Shown: piece after piece, positions 10,783-20,700 of the stretch
Layout of the letters: the number at the start of each line of letters is the position of its first letter
How positions within the stretch are numbered: the stretch's first letter is position 1
Assembly: GCA_001600695.1 (NCBI GenBank)
Contig: BCKQ01000009.1
Coordinates: forward strand, 620,001-684,000
Origin: Ascoidea asiatica
Lineage: Eukaryota > Ascomycota > Saccharomycetes > Ascoideales > Ascoideaceae
DNA length: 64,000 nt
Direction of reading: 5' to 3'
Made by a program: the position numbers and the translations under genes
Notes under the pieces: generated by a model
What the model was told of the DNA's origin: nothing
Seen by the model: the letters and a program-made list of their open reading frames with translations, nothing else
Databases searched by the model: none

Positions 10783-13305
10783 TGTAAAATATTTTTATTT
10801 GGTAATATAATTAAATTTTAATATTTCTTAAATAAAAAAAACCGAAACCCAATAACCGAAAAGTAAAAACCTAAATAAAAAGGTATAAAATTGATATATT
10901 ATAAACAATGATAATAAAAAAGAATTTAGATATTTTGAAAAACTAAACAACAATAGGGAAAATATAAGATATATATAGGATTTCAAATCTCTAGAAACTG
11001 TTGAGATTTCGATGAATTTCAAAGAAAAAACCAATGGATATTTAGAAAATTCAATTTGAAAAATATTTTCCCCAGTTCTTTTTTGTTTGTATTATTCCAG
11101 CATACACATTTTCGTGCATTTCTTTTCGTATCTGGAGCCATGTAAGAAAGGTGTTGGAGTATCGAATTATCTGAATTTAGGAAATCTTTCACAGCGGTAT
11201 CGGCGCTGAATAAAAACGGGGAATTCTACCGCTTAATATTTTTGAAAGTGTTAAACTTGGACCATGCTGTTTAGAATAAAGAAACTGTTATTCCCTTATC
11301 AGTTATACGTAAAATCATTGGAGAGGAATATCTACCTAGATATTCGAGGTCAGAGAAATTTATTTTAATGAAATTTTTTGATTTATGATTTTCATTATGA
11401 AGGTTGTGTAGATAATTGACAATATCTTAATAACTCTTATCACTTCGATGAATACATGCCAATAATATTTCTGCTTAAAGCACTTAGCTATTTTAATGGC
11501 TAAGGAAGAAATTTGGGATTGAACCCACCACCGGAAAATATTATTATTAACTGCCTAGAAAACCGTAATATCAGGAAAGCACACAAACACCTGGCTCTAC
11601 GGAGACACACGTCTTATATCCTTATATCAAAGGTTTACCTTCAAAAAAGGACAGGTGCAGCATTTTGAGAATGACTCATTTTCTTTTCCGGATTGCAGGG
11701 GAAAAGGAAGCAAAAAAGCAGAATGCAGGCACGTGACGACTCGGAATGCTCAAAGTCTGAGATCAGAATTGGACTGCTTTTTGAATAAAACTTTTCCAGT
11801 GTAAATAGAGAAAATAATGGCAAAAGTAAATGAAGTATATATCCAAAATATAATATATCTATAAAATATTTGAAAAAATTAAACTAATTTAAACATTTGA
11901 GTTGCAAATAATATGCAATGTCAAATTGAGTGAGTTTTAAGGGTCCTTTTCCTTAAATTATTAGCAAAATACAGCAAAATTTGCTTTAAACCACGGGTTG
12001 CCTGTATTAACCGTTACTTACCGAGTCCGATCTTTACCTTTTGTAACCTATTTATCCGGCCAAAATATTATTTTACTTTTGAAAAATTTATATTTTTTCC
12101 ATTTTTTCCTAACAATTAATACAATTGTAACCAAAAGAAATGATTTTATTCAACCAACTAATTTAAAGTTATCAAGAAAACTAATATACTTGTTTTTATG
12201 GGTAGGTTTCTGTAACTTTACTTTATTTTCTATTTTAGGGTTGACGTCCAGAATTTGAAAGGTTTGGGTTTTTCAATTACTACTAAGTTTTTCTGTGCTT
12301 AAAGATAAAATATAAAGGTGTCTTGATTTCTTTCTCAATTAAGCAATTAAGTCTGTTTATACAAAAAAAAAGAATAATTTCACAGAAATGAATAATCATT
12401 CAAATGAACCTTCTCCTGATTCAATCTTTACATATTCTTAAGCTAAATATTGTACCAAGCACTAAAAAGGCGAGGTGACTTTTAAAGACATTCTTATAAA
12501 CAAATTATCATAAATCGAAGCAAGCATTTATATAATACAATATGCTTTAATTCATTTAGCTTCACTCAAATACTCTTAACTAAAATTCTTATTATCAGGA
12601 GAAAAAGTTGTGTTTATATTATATACTTAAGAATCTGAGTTTAAAATCGATAAAATTATCAATCAATTTATTTATATGGATTTCTAGAAGACAATAAAAA
12701 TGATGAAAAATCAATTTGAAATATTTTAACAGAATATTCAAAAGCTTTCAAGTATTGGAAATTTATAACTAACTACTCTAGAACTTCAAATTAAATTACC
12801 ATAGATATTTGAAAAGATTTCAGCTAATTTTCAAAAACTTGCAATTAATACGCATTGTTAATCCGAACTTCACACTAATATTTTCACTCTTCAATCCAAA
12901 TAATATATCCATTCAATTTAATCATAAATCAATTTCAAAACCAGTTCAATTCAATTGTTTAAATATATAAATTGAATATTTGAATAAATATTCGAAAGAA
13001 ATATTGAGAGAAATGTAGTTATGATTAAATCAAATATGAGATTCGGTCACGTGTGTTATCTTTAAATACTGAACAGCAATTTCTCACCTAATACTTTTTT
13101 TTCCTTTAAAAAATAATTTAAATCACCTTATAAACTTGTAAATGATTAATTTAAAGAAGATAATCAATAATATTAATATTGAATATATTTTAAAATCAAT
13201 ATTATAATTCAAATTCCTCCAATTATATTTATTTAATATTCAATTACCTTTTTTTTCTCATCTCAATCGTTTATATATTCTTTTTTTACTAAAAAAAAAA
13301 AAACA
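10783..13305. other. divergent promoter region, permease / PAM17
   Basis: 2.5 kb. It contains a GC-richer stretch (about 11090-11780) with CACGTG at 11730-11735, a solitary pol III B-box-like GGTTCAATCC on the minus strand at 11516-11525 beside a hairpin (CTTAGC/GCTAAG), and CGGTCACGTGT at 13044-13054, about 250 bp before PAM17. No intact tRNA could be folded around the B box. The longest open frame (11998-12258) has no ATG start and no recognisable motif. Confidence 0.55.
13044..13054. promoter_or_regulatory. E-box CGGTCACGTGT upstream of PAM17
   Basis: Contains CACGTG in the RTCACRTG-like context bound by Cbf1 in yeasts. It lies about 250 bp upstream of the PAM17 start. The same 11-mer recurs at 61847-61857 at a similar distance from the Ask1-like start. 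Binding by Cbf1 or a relative is an inference. Confidence 0.5.
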
Positions 13306-13860
13306 ATGTTTAAATTAGGCGTTAGAAGTACTGGAATTTCATCAATATCTTCATTAACAAGATTTAAATCAACTTCAACATCTTCAAAAACTTTATTAAA
13401 AGAATCTAATCTTAATTGGAATGATTTTTTGAAATTAAAAAAACAAGCAAAAATTATTAATTATGGTTCATCAGCCTTTACTGCATTTATTGGATCTGGA
13501 CTTTCATGGGGATATATATCTCAGATAGAAATTGTTGCAAATCAAACAATTTTTGGTTTTGATCCAATGATTGTTTTTATTGCAGCTTTTGCAGGTGTAA
13601 CAAGTATTGGATATCTTTGTGGTCCAATTCTTGGTGCTGGTTTATTTCATCTTAAAAATAGAAATGTTATTAAACTGTTTAATGAAAAAAATGCAACTTT
13701 TTTACAACATATTATTAAAAATAGAGTTGATGCTTCAAGACAAAGTTTTACAAATCCAGTACCTGATTATTATGGTGAAAAAATAGGTAGTCTTAAAGAA
13801 TATCGTCAATGGTTAAGAGATTGTAATTCATATAGAAAAAAAGCAAATGAATTTATTTAA
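13306..13860 (+). CDS. PAM17: Presequence translocase-associated motor subunit Pam17
   Basis: 184 residues. Pam17 is an inner-membrane subunit of the mitochondrial TIM23 import motor and helps organise Pam18-Pam16. Residues 1-30 are basic and Ser-rich without acidic residues, as expected of a matrix presequence (MFKLGVRSTGISSISSLTRFKSTST). The family core follows: LNWNDFLKLKKQAKIINYGSS, a first membrane span around 60-80, IFGFDPMIVF, and a second span with GYLCGPILGAGLFHLKNR. The C-terminus PDYYGEKIGSLKEYRQWLRDC is also typical. The length is close to the S. cerevisiae protein (197 aa). The start ATG is the first in frame and follows an A-rich leader. Confidence 0.93.
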   Translation: MFKLGVRSTGISSISSLTRFKSTSTSSKTLLKESNLNWNDFLKLKKQAKIINYGSSAFTAFIGSGLSWGYISQIEIVANQTIFGFDPMIVFIAAFAGVTSIGYLCGPILGAGLFHLKNRNVIKLFNEKNATFLQHIIKNRVDASRQSFTNPVPDYYGEKIGSLKEYRQWLRDCNSYRKKANEFI

Positions 13861-14636
13861 ATAATGTTTTTTTTTTCCATTTATAATGATTTTTTCAAAT
13901 TAATTTCTTTGAGTATGATTCTTCAAATAAGTTAATTTCTTCAAGTTTTTATGTTGTATATAGTAAGTTAATCAATTAAGATATGATTTTATGTTTATTT
14001 TTTCAAGTTTTAGTAATAATCTGTGTGATGTAAAAGTTTTTTTTTCTTTAATAAATAAATTATATTGAATGAATAAATTATAATAAAGATTCGAATATAA
14101 ATTATAATTGATAAAAAACTCAAAATTTTTTACTTAAGTTTTATTTATATTTGTATTTGTTTTTTATTATATCTTTATTTATATATTTAGTTTCTTTTAT
14201 TTCTTTTATAAAACTCTTAAAATGCAATAAATTAGAATAAGTAAAAATTATCAAATCAGGTTTTTAATTTCATAAAATATACTTTTCCTTTTTATTTTTT
14301 TTTCTTTTGTATTTTTTTCAAGTTTTCAATATTGGAAATTAAATAGAGATTGTATAGGTAAATAATTATTTTTTTTAAAGAAAAACAGAAAAAAAAAGAT
14401 ATATGAAACACAAGATCAAAAAATGATTTAAAATGATTTAAAATGATTTAAAATGATTTAAAATGATTTAAAATGATTTAAAATGATTTAAAATGATTTA
14501 AAATGATTGAAAAAATTGGGAGATTAAAAGCTTAAAAGATCAAAATATTAAAAGATTTAAAGATTTTAAAAAGATAGGATATAGAATAAAGACTAATAAA
14601 TGATTGATTAATTTGTTTTGAAAGAAAGAAAAAAAT
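13861..14636. other. convergent intergenic region with decanucleotide repeat
   Basis: 776 bp between the stop codons of PAM17 and YDJ1, AT-rich with T- and A-runs on either side as expected for convergent 3' UTRs. Its one notable element is the 10-bp tandem repeat at 14421-14508. Confidence 0.6.
14421..14508. repeat. 10-bp tandem repeat, about 8.8 copies
   Basis: The unit AAATGATTTA is repeated eight times without change, followed by a partial ninth copy. It lies between convergent genes, about 130 bp past the YDJ1 stop. A minisatellite of this kind is likely length-polymorphic. Confidence 0.95.
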
Positions 14637-15857
14637 CTATTGAGAAGCACATTGAACACCTTGTGGACCATCAGCAGATTCATCATCTTCATCATAACTT
14701 CTATTAGTTTTTGAACTTTTTTGATGTTTTGAAGGATCTACATCATTTAAAACAACATCATCAATTATAGCATTTTCAGGAATTGAAACTTTATTTCTTG
14801 GAGGTAATATAGATTCTAATAATTTTAATTTATCTTCAGATGTAAAATTTTTATCAGGAAATTCAACATCAAATTTAACAAATAAATGACCATGACCACC
14901 ATATTTTTTAATTGGCATACCAAAATCTTCAATAACTTTAAGTGAACCAGGAGAAATTACTTCTCCAGGTAATATATCAATTTTTAACCAATCACCACTA
15001 ATATGATGAATAGCAATTTGACCACCAGCTAAAGAAGTTAATAAATCAATTTTAGAATTATAAAATAAATCATCATCTTTTCTTGTAAAAAGTTTATGAG
15101 GTTTTTGTTCAACAAGAAAAATTACATCACCAGGAATTGTATTTGGAGCTTGATCACTTTCACCTTTAAATAAAATTGAATCACCATCTTTCATACCTGG
15201 ATTAATATTAACTTCAATAATTTTTCTTTCATTTTCAGTTTTTTTACCTTTACAAGATTTACAAATATTTTTTGAATCAATAATTTCACCTTTACCATTA
15301 CAATCATCACATTTTGTTTGAAATCTTTGAATTATTGGACCCATTTGTCTTGTAACAAATTTAGTACCTTGACCATTACAAGTATTACATTTTTTAATTG
15401 CAGATTTTTTACCACCTAAACCTTTACAAGATTTACATAGTATAGTTTTATTTAAAGCTAATTTTGAAACTTTACCTTTATATAATTCTTCTAAAGTACA
15501 AGCTATAGTATATTTAATATCTTTACCTTTTGTTGGACCTGTTGGTCTTCTTTGACCTTCACCACCTGGGAACATACCACCAAAAAATTGATTAAATATA
15601 TCATCACCTCCCATACCTCCCATACCAGGCATTTGTGGACCTTCAGAACCATATTGATCATATTCTTCTCTTTTATTTTCATCAGATAAAATTTCATATG
15701 CAGAAGTTATTTCTTTAAAAGTTTCTGCAGCTTCAGGAGATGAATTTTTATCAGGATGACAACTTAAAGCTTTTTTTCTATATGCTTTTTTAATTTGTTG
15801 TTCTGATGCATCTGATGATACACCTAAACAATCATATAATTTTGTTTCTTTAACCAT
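14637..15857 (-). CDS. YDJ1: Type I (class A) Hsp40 co-chaperone Ydj1
   Basis: 406 residues, nearly the S. cerevisiae length (409). The J domain covers residues 5-70 with HPD at 34-36, followed by a Gly/Met/Phe-rich region ([19 protein letters not shown]). Four zinc-binding CxxCxGxx repeats follow ([32 protein letters not shown]), then the two beta-barrel substrate-binding domains. It ends in CASQ, a CaaX box for farnesylation that tethers the protein to ER and other membranes. Ydj1 stimulates Hsp70 ATPase and delivers clients. A three-unit heat-shock element lies upstream at 16412-16424, consistent with Hsf1 control. Confidence 0.96.
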   Translation of the reverse strand: MVKETKLYDCLGVSSDASEQQIKKAYRKKALSCHPDKNSSPEAAETFKEITSAYEILSDENKREEYDQYGSEGPQMPGMGGMGGDDIFNQFFGGMFPGGEGQRRPTGPTKGKDIKYTIACTLEELYKGKVSKLALNKTILCKSCKGLGGKKSAIKKCNTCNGQGTKFVTRQMGPIIQRFQTKCDDCNGKGEIIDSKNICKSCKGKKTENERKIIEVNINPGMKDGDSILFKGESDQAPNTIPGDVIFLVEQKPHKLFTRKDDDLFYNSKIDLLTSLAGGQIAIHHISGDWLKIDILPGEVISPGSLKVIEDFGMPIKKYGGHGHLFVKFDVEFPDKNFTSEDKLKLLESILPPRNKVSIPENAIIDDVVLNDVDPSKHQKSSKTNRSYDEDDESADGPQGVQCASQ

Positions 15858-16411
15858 TTTTTATAAAATATGTAATATGTAATATGTAATATGTAATAAG
15901 TAATATGTAATAAGTAATTTTTTGGGGTTGTGTTTAGTGATATATTATGGAAATTTTAATCAACAAAAAAAACTTAATATAGAAATAAATAAATAAATAA
16001 TAATGATTAATATTTCTTCAATGGTGGCCAATTTAAGAATAATTAATATATATTAATTTTATTTAGTGATTATTTTTCAAATTATTTCTTCTAAAGAGAT
16101 TTTTGTAATTGTTTGAAAGAAGTTTATTACTTTTTTGAAAGGTTTATTCTATGGATGTTAGTAATTCCGGTAGTACTAGATAGCGGGAGCGATAGCAGAG
16201 CAGTAACTACTAGATAAATACTACTACTACTACTACTACTATTACTATTACTATTACTATTACTATTATTATGGGTAAAGCTGATTGAAAACTTTTTTTT
16301 TTTCTGTTTTCTCTATTTTTTTCTATTTTTTCCACAGTTTCTCGTTGCTGAGTCGAAGAAAAGAAAAACAACGCTGGAACTGAACCTGGAAATAGGGCAA
16401 TTTCATTTTTC

Positions 16412-16424
16412 TTCCAGAATCTTC
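16412..16424. promoter_or_regulatory. perfect three-unit heat-shock element
   Basis: TTCcaGAAtcTTC: three alternating 5-bp nGAAn units with no mismatch, the binding site of trimeric Hsf1. It is 555 bp upstream of the YDJ1 ATG and 585 bp upstream of RPL9. YDJ1 is an Hsf1 target in S. cerevisiae, so it is the likely user. Confidence 0.7.
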
Positions 16425-16767
16425 CATTGCTCATTGAGGAATTGCGAGTGAAATGAGTGAAATTCTCGTGGCAGCGGTGTGTGTCGGAAAAAGACTGGCG
16501 ATAACACAGACACGGGATAGGGACAAAAATAAAAGCAAAAGCATGTGATTCAAAACGTGATTTGATGTATAAAAAGTACCTTGATATTGGTCTTTAAATA
16601 GTCACGTTTTAGTTTTTCACAAGGTGTTTGGATGTAACTTTTTTTTGGTATGATATGTTCTTTATTTAAGAATGTTTTGCGTGTATATTATAGTCTGAGT
16701 AATGCAAACTGTATTATGTAAGCGAGAAAGTGAATTTTAACAATGGAAACTGGTAACCACCACCATT

Positions 16768-16784
16768 AACACCCTTTAACACCC
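16768..16784 (+). promoter_or_regulatory. paired AACACCC elements upstream of RPL9
   Basis: AACACCC occurs twice with 10-bp spacing; the second copy reads AACACCCAATA. This resembles the Rap1 (RPG-box) core ACACCCATACA that drives ribosomal-protein genes in Saccharomyces. They lie about 225-240 bp before the RPL9 start. The factor used in this species is unknown. Confidence 0.45.
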
Positions 16785-16821
16785 AATAAACTAATAACTC
16801 ACTCAATTAATCTCAAAAAGT

Positions 16822-16868
16822 TTTCACTTTCACTTTCACTTTCATTTTCACTTTCATTTTCACTTTCA
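16822..16868 (+). repeat. TTTCAC/TTTCAT hexamer tract in RPL9 promoter
   Basis: About eight tandem pyrimidine-rich hexamers, TTTCAC with TTTCAT variants, about 150 bp before RPL9. T-rich tracts of this sort commonly sit downstream of RP-gene activator sites and keep DNA nucleosome-poor. Confidence 0.8.
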
Positions 16869-17008
16869 TAAATTTTTATTTTGATATTATTTCAATTTAT
16901 TTCAATTAATATATTATATTTGAATTTCTTAATTTTACTTTTCTTTCAATTCTTCTTTCTGTAATTAACCATCATTAAAAAAAAAAATATATATAATTCT
17001 TTATCAAA

Positions 17009-17587
17009 ATGAAATATCTTGCTACTGAACAAATTTTAGAAATTCCAGAAGGTGTAACTGTTAATATCAAAGCACGTTTTATAACTGTTGTTGGTCCAAG
17101 AGGTACATTAACTAGAAATTTAAAACATATTGATGTTACTTTTCAAAAATTAAGTAATAAACAAATTAAAATTGTTGTTCATGATGGTGATAGAAAACAT
17201 GTTGCAGCTTTAAGAACTGTTAAATCTTTAATTGCAAATATGGTTATTGGTGTAACTCAAGGTTTTAAATATAAAATGAGATATGTTTATGCACATTTTC
17301 CAATTAATGTTAATATTATTGAAAAAGAAAATCAATCATATGTTGAAATTAGAAATTTCTTAGGTGAAAAAAGAATAAGAGAAGTTAAAATTCATGAAGG
17401 TGTAACTTGTGAAATTTCAACTGCTCAAAAAGATGAATTAATAGTTTCTGGTAATTCCTTAGATAATGTTTCTCAAACTTGTGCTGATGTTCAACAAATT
17501 TGTAGAGTTAGAAATAAAGATATTCGTAAATTTTTAGATGGTATTTATGTTTCTGAAAGAGGTGTTATTAATGAACTTACTGAATAA
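17009..17587 (+). CDS. RPL9: 60S ribosomal protein uL6 (Rpl9)
   Basis: 192 residues, matching the yeast Rpl9 length (191). The protein has the two repeated uL6 domains. Recognisable blocks are [44 protein letters not shown], the basic [11 protein letters not shown] segment, and the C-terminal [21 protein letters not shown]. It binds 25S rRNA near the GTPase-associated centre. The gene is intronless. Its promoter has Rap1-like AACACCC elements and a TTTCAC tract. A stem-loop follows the stop at 17652-17695. Confidence 0.97.
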   Translation: MKYLATEQILEIPEGVTVNIKARFITVVGPRGTLTRNLKHIDVTFQKLSNKQIKIVVHDGDRKHVAALRTVKSLIANMVIGVTQGFKYKMRYVYAHFPINVNIIEKENQSYVEIRNFLGEKRIREVKIHEGVTCEISTAQKDELIVSGNSLDNVSQTCADVQQICRVRNKDIRKFLDGIYVSERGVINELTE

Positions 17588-17651
17588 TTTATATAATAAA
17601 ATAATTTTTTTTATATACTTATTCTTTTTTTTTTTTTTCTTTCATCAACAA

Positions 17652-17695
17652 ATATCATTATAGTGCTCAACTTAATAAAGAGCCCACTATGATAT
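17652..17695 (+). other. stem-loop in RPL9 3' region
   Basis: ATATCATtatAGTGCTC (17652-17668) can pair with GAGCCCACTATGATAT (17680-17695) as 7+4+3 bp with small bulges around an 11-nt loop. It sits about 65 bp after the RPL9 stop, between convergent genes. It may be a 3'-UTR element or a termination/processing signal. The pairing is seen; a role is not shown. Confidence 0.5.
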
Positions 17696-17872
17696 AAACC
17701 TAAAATTCCTTTCTTGTCGTCCCTGTAATGTAGTCTACAAAATTTTATTTAATTCTCAAATTGTATTATGTTCCATTGAATTTTTCTTTATTTATTGCTT
17801 TGATTATCTAATTTCGAATATTACTTATTTATTATTGTTTTTATTTATAAAATTATTTATAATAATATAAAT

Positions 17873-18739
17873 TCAATCAATTTTAATATCTTTTGATTGA
17901 AAATGTTTGGCAATTGGAAATAATTTAAATTTTATTGCAATACCAAATTCAATTATTCTTAATGGTACCCATTTCATAACAAATGATAAAATTGATGAAA
18001 ATTTACCTCTATAAATATTTAATTGATAAGTATTTTTTTCAATATCATTACAAATTTTTTTGGCAAAAATTTCTGGTAACATTGGTTTATTATCTTTTGC
18101 CATAGTTTTTCTACTTTGAATAGAATTTAAACCTTCTTTAAAATTAAATATTGAATTTTCAGGTAATGATCTTTTATCTGCAATATTTGTTAAAACTCCT
18201 CCAGTAATAATATTAAAAACTTTAACATTAAAAATTTTCATTTCAATATGTAAAATTGATGCATATTGATGAATTGCAGCTTTTGTTGAACCATAAATTC
18301 CTGCCCATGGAAATGGACAAATTCCTGCTAAAGATCCAGTAAAAATTATAATACCTTTTGAATTTATAATAAATTTAGAAAATTCTCTTGTTAATTTAAT
18401 TGGTGCAAATACATTAATTTCAAAACATTCTAAAATTAATTTATCATTAACTTCAAATGATGGAAATGTACATGATGAACCTGCATTATTAAATAATAAA
18501 TCTAATTTATTATTTGTTTTTTCACCAATAATTTTTTTAATTTTTAAAATTTCATCTAATTTTGTTATATCACATGAATAAATTAAAATACCAAATTTTT
18601 CTAATTCTTTCATAGGTTCTAATCTTCTTGCAATTGCAAAAACTTTATAACCTCTTATTGCTAATTCTTTTGAAATTGCAAATCCAATTCCTGATGATGC
18701 ACCAGTTATTAATGCAGTCTTTTGATATTCTTCAGTCAT
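17873..18739 (-). CDS. AYR1: 1-acyldihydroxyacetone-phosphate reductase Ayr1
   Basis: 288 residues, a short-chain dehydrogenase/reductase. The nucleotide-binding motif TGASSGIG is at 12-19, NNAG at 84-87, and catalytic Ser136 (TGSLAG), Tyr149 and Lys153 (YGSTK) are present. Blocks typical of Ayr1 are DKRSLPENSIFNF and SRKTMAKDNKPM. Ayr1 reduces acyl-DHAP to lysophosphatidate with NADPH in ER and lipid droplets, and also has triacylglycerol-lipase activity in yeast. The C-terminal hydrophobic segment (ILSFVMKWVPLRIIEFGIA) fits membrane or droplet association. It is followed in the same orientation by ECI1, another lipid enzyme, though yeast genes are not in operons. Confidence 0.93.
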   Translation of the reverse strand: MTEEYQKTALITGASSGIGFAISKELAIRGYKVFAIARRLEPMKELEKFGILIYSCDITKLDEILKIKKIIGEKTNNKLDLLFNNAGSSCTFPSFEVNDKLILECFEINVFAPIKLTREFSKFIINSKGIIIFTGSLAGICPFPWAGIYGSTKAAIHQYASILHIEMKIFNVKVFNIITGGVLTNIADKRSLPENSIFNFKEGLNSIQSRKTMAKDNKPMLPEIFAKKICNDIEKNTYQLNIYRGKFSSILSFVMKWVPLRIIEFGIAIKFKLFPIAKHFQSKDIKID

Positions 18740-19096
18740 TTCAATACTTTATAGTCTTCTAGTTAACCAATAGTAAGACAATTGATTTTGTAATGATAAT
18801 AAATAATAAATAATAAATAATAAATATGAGGATTATATATTCAATTAACAATTATCAATTAATTATTAAATATAAAAATGTTATAAATATTTACAAGAAG
18901 CAGTATTTTATTAACTTTACTGTTGACGAAGTAATAAAATAAAGGGATAACGCAAACTACAGTTTCTATTAAATACAATACCATTAATTTGTACGAGATC
19001 TCATATTAAAAAAGCCGTTAGGGGACATTGTATTATTACTATATAAATACTACTTAGTTACTTAGTTAACTACATGTATTTATTTATTTATTTTTA
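18740..19096. other. AYR1 promoter / ECI1 3' flank
   Basis: 357 bp, AT-rich, with an AATAAATAATA-type run close to the AYR1 start (about 18800-18823). No specific binding site was recognised. Confidence 0.5.
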
Positions 19097-19960
19097 TTAC
19101 AATTTATGTTTAATTGATTTATTTGATAAATTGATAAAATTTTGTTGAGGAATACCAGTTAACCATTTATTATAACCTTGAATAACTTCTTTTGAATTTG
19201 CAGAATGATAATAATTTTTTAAATTTGAATTAATTAAAGATTTAATTTCTTTAATTGAATTAATATTTAAATTTTCAATTTTTTTTGAAATTTCATTAAT
19301 AATTGTATTATTAAATTCTTCAATTTGATTATTATTTAAATTATAACATTTATTAATAAAACCAATATTAATTAAATCTTTATTATAAATTGGAGAAGAT
19401 AATAATAAAGCTTCATTAGCTTTAGATAAACCTAATCTTAATAATAAAGTAAAAGAAGATGAACCTTCAGTAATTAAACCAATATTTGCAAAAGGATATA
19501 ATAAAAAAACTTTATCATTTAAAGAATAAATAATATCAGAAAATGCAATTAAAGCAGCAGATAAACCAATTACAGGACCATTAAGACAAGTTATAATAAT
19601 TTTTGAATGATTTATAAAAATATTAGTAATATATGAATTTCTAGAAACAAAATTATTTAACCAAAATTTTTCATTTTTTAAAATTTTTTCATTTTTTGGT
19701 AAATTTTTTAAAGAATTATGATTATTTTTAATAAAATGAAAATTTGCACCACTTGAAAAATATCTACCTGTTGAATTAATTATTGTTGCAATTATTTTTG
19801 GATCATTATTTGATTTTTCCATAAATTTTCCCCATTTAAAATAATCTTCTCCAGTTAATGCATTTAAATTTCTTGGTTGATTTAAAGTAATAATTGCAAT
19901 TTTACCTTTAATTGTATATAAAATATTATCATTATCAGTTATATTTTTTGAATCTGTCAT
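19097..19960 (-). CDS. ECI1: Peroxisomal delta3,delta2-enoyl-CoA isomerase
   Basis: 287 residues of the crotonase fold. The oxyanion-hole segments are FSSGANF (68-74) and NGPVIGLSAAL (127-137). The catalytic Glu of Eci1 is present as Glu165 in FANIGLITEGSSSF, which closely follows the yeast sequence. The C-terminal tripeptide HKL is a type 1 peroxisomal targeting signal (S. cerevisiae Eci1 ends HRL). The enzyme moves double bonds so that unsaturated fatty acids can pass through beta-oxidation. Length matches the 280-residue S. cerevisiae protein. The paralog Dci1 is the alternative assignment. Confidence 0.88.
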   Translation of the reverse strand: MTDSKNITDNDNILYTIKGKIAIITLNQPRNLNALTGEDYFKWGKFMEKSNNDPKIIATIINSTGRYFSSGANFHFIKNNHNSLKNLPKNEKILKNEKFWLNNFVSRNSYITNIFINHSKIIITCLNGPVIGLSAALIAFSDIIYSLNDKVFLLYPFANIGLITEGSSSFTLLLRLGLSKANEALLLSSPIYNKDLINIGFINKCYNLNNNQIEEFNNTIINEISKKIENLNINSIKEIKSLINSNLKNYYHSANSKEVIQGYNKWLTGIPQQNFINLSNKSIKHKL

Positions 19961-20670
19961 TGTTATAAAAAAAGAGAATTAAATAAGAATATAGATATTA
20001 ATTTCTTTAAAGATTTTAAAAGTAAATGAATCTTTCTTATTTATATTATATTATATGATATTATTCATTGGATGTCTTGAATGGTTGTCAAACATTGTAA
20101 TGGATTATGATCAGAATTGAATCAAACCAATTGACTCAGTTTGAATTACATCTGATATATTTATTCATGGTAAGTATTTGAGTTGATTGAATTGAAATGA
20201 TAGAAATGATTGAATTATTTAATGAATGTGCTCAAGAATAGTAACTTTAATCGATAATCGCTAAGATTCGCTTATCACAGGCTTTTATCTCAGTTTTGTC
20301 GCAGTTGGCGCGTTCCCCACAAAAAACAACGGTTACCATCGGACTCTATACAAGAAGACCCAGGTAAATGGATTCTAAAAAAATAAGGAGACCCACCTAA
20401 GTGGTCTCAATGTTTAATTTACCAATTTCATGGGTGGAATGTGTACTGCTGTATAGCACTGTATTTAATGCATATACACGGATTACGTGCGGCTGACCTT
20501 TCCGCAATTTTATTTTTGTTTCCGTGGCTCGGATAGTTTGTTTACAATTCAATCCGCGTGTTTACCTTTTTCCCTTTTCGGCACTCTCACGAAATTGACA
20601 GTTGTTTTGGCTTTGTGCCATTCTCAGAGACATTCTCAGAGATATATTTCTTGTTTCTTTCTTGTTTCTT

Positions 20671-20700
20671 TCTTCTTCTTCTTCTTCTTCTTCTTCTTTT
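20671..20700. repeat. (CTT)n microsatellite
   Basis: About nine CTT units inside a longer pyrimidine tract (20645-20740). The frame-derived peptides across it are poly-Phe or poly-Glu artefacts. Confidence 0.9.

Larger units (their letters stand above)
15858..17008. other. divergent promoter region YDJ1 / RPL9
   Basis: 1.15 kb. From the YDJ1 side: short TAATATG repeats (15869-15915), a TAC/TAT trinucleotide tract (about 16217-16271), a GC-richer island (16160-16560) containing the heat-shock element, and then the RPL9-side elements: paired AACACCC (16768-16784) and a TTTCAC hexamer tract (16822-16868). The open frames here are low-complexity noise. Confidence 0.6.

Noticed and set aside
11998-12258. 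86-codon open frame upstream of PAM17
   Set aside because: It begins with TTG, has no homology I recognise, and lies in non-coding-looking promoter DNA.
16157-16163. TACTAAC on the minus strand upstream of YDJ1, suggesting a 5'-UTR intron
   Set aside because: I found no GTAWGT-type donor upstream on that strand within about 800 bp.
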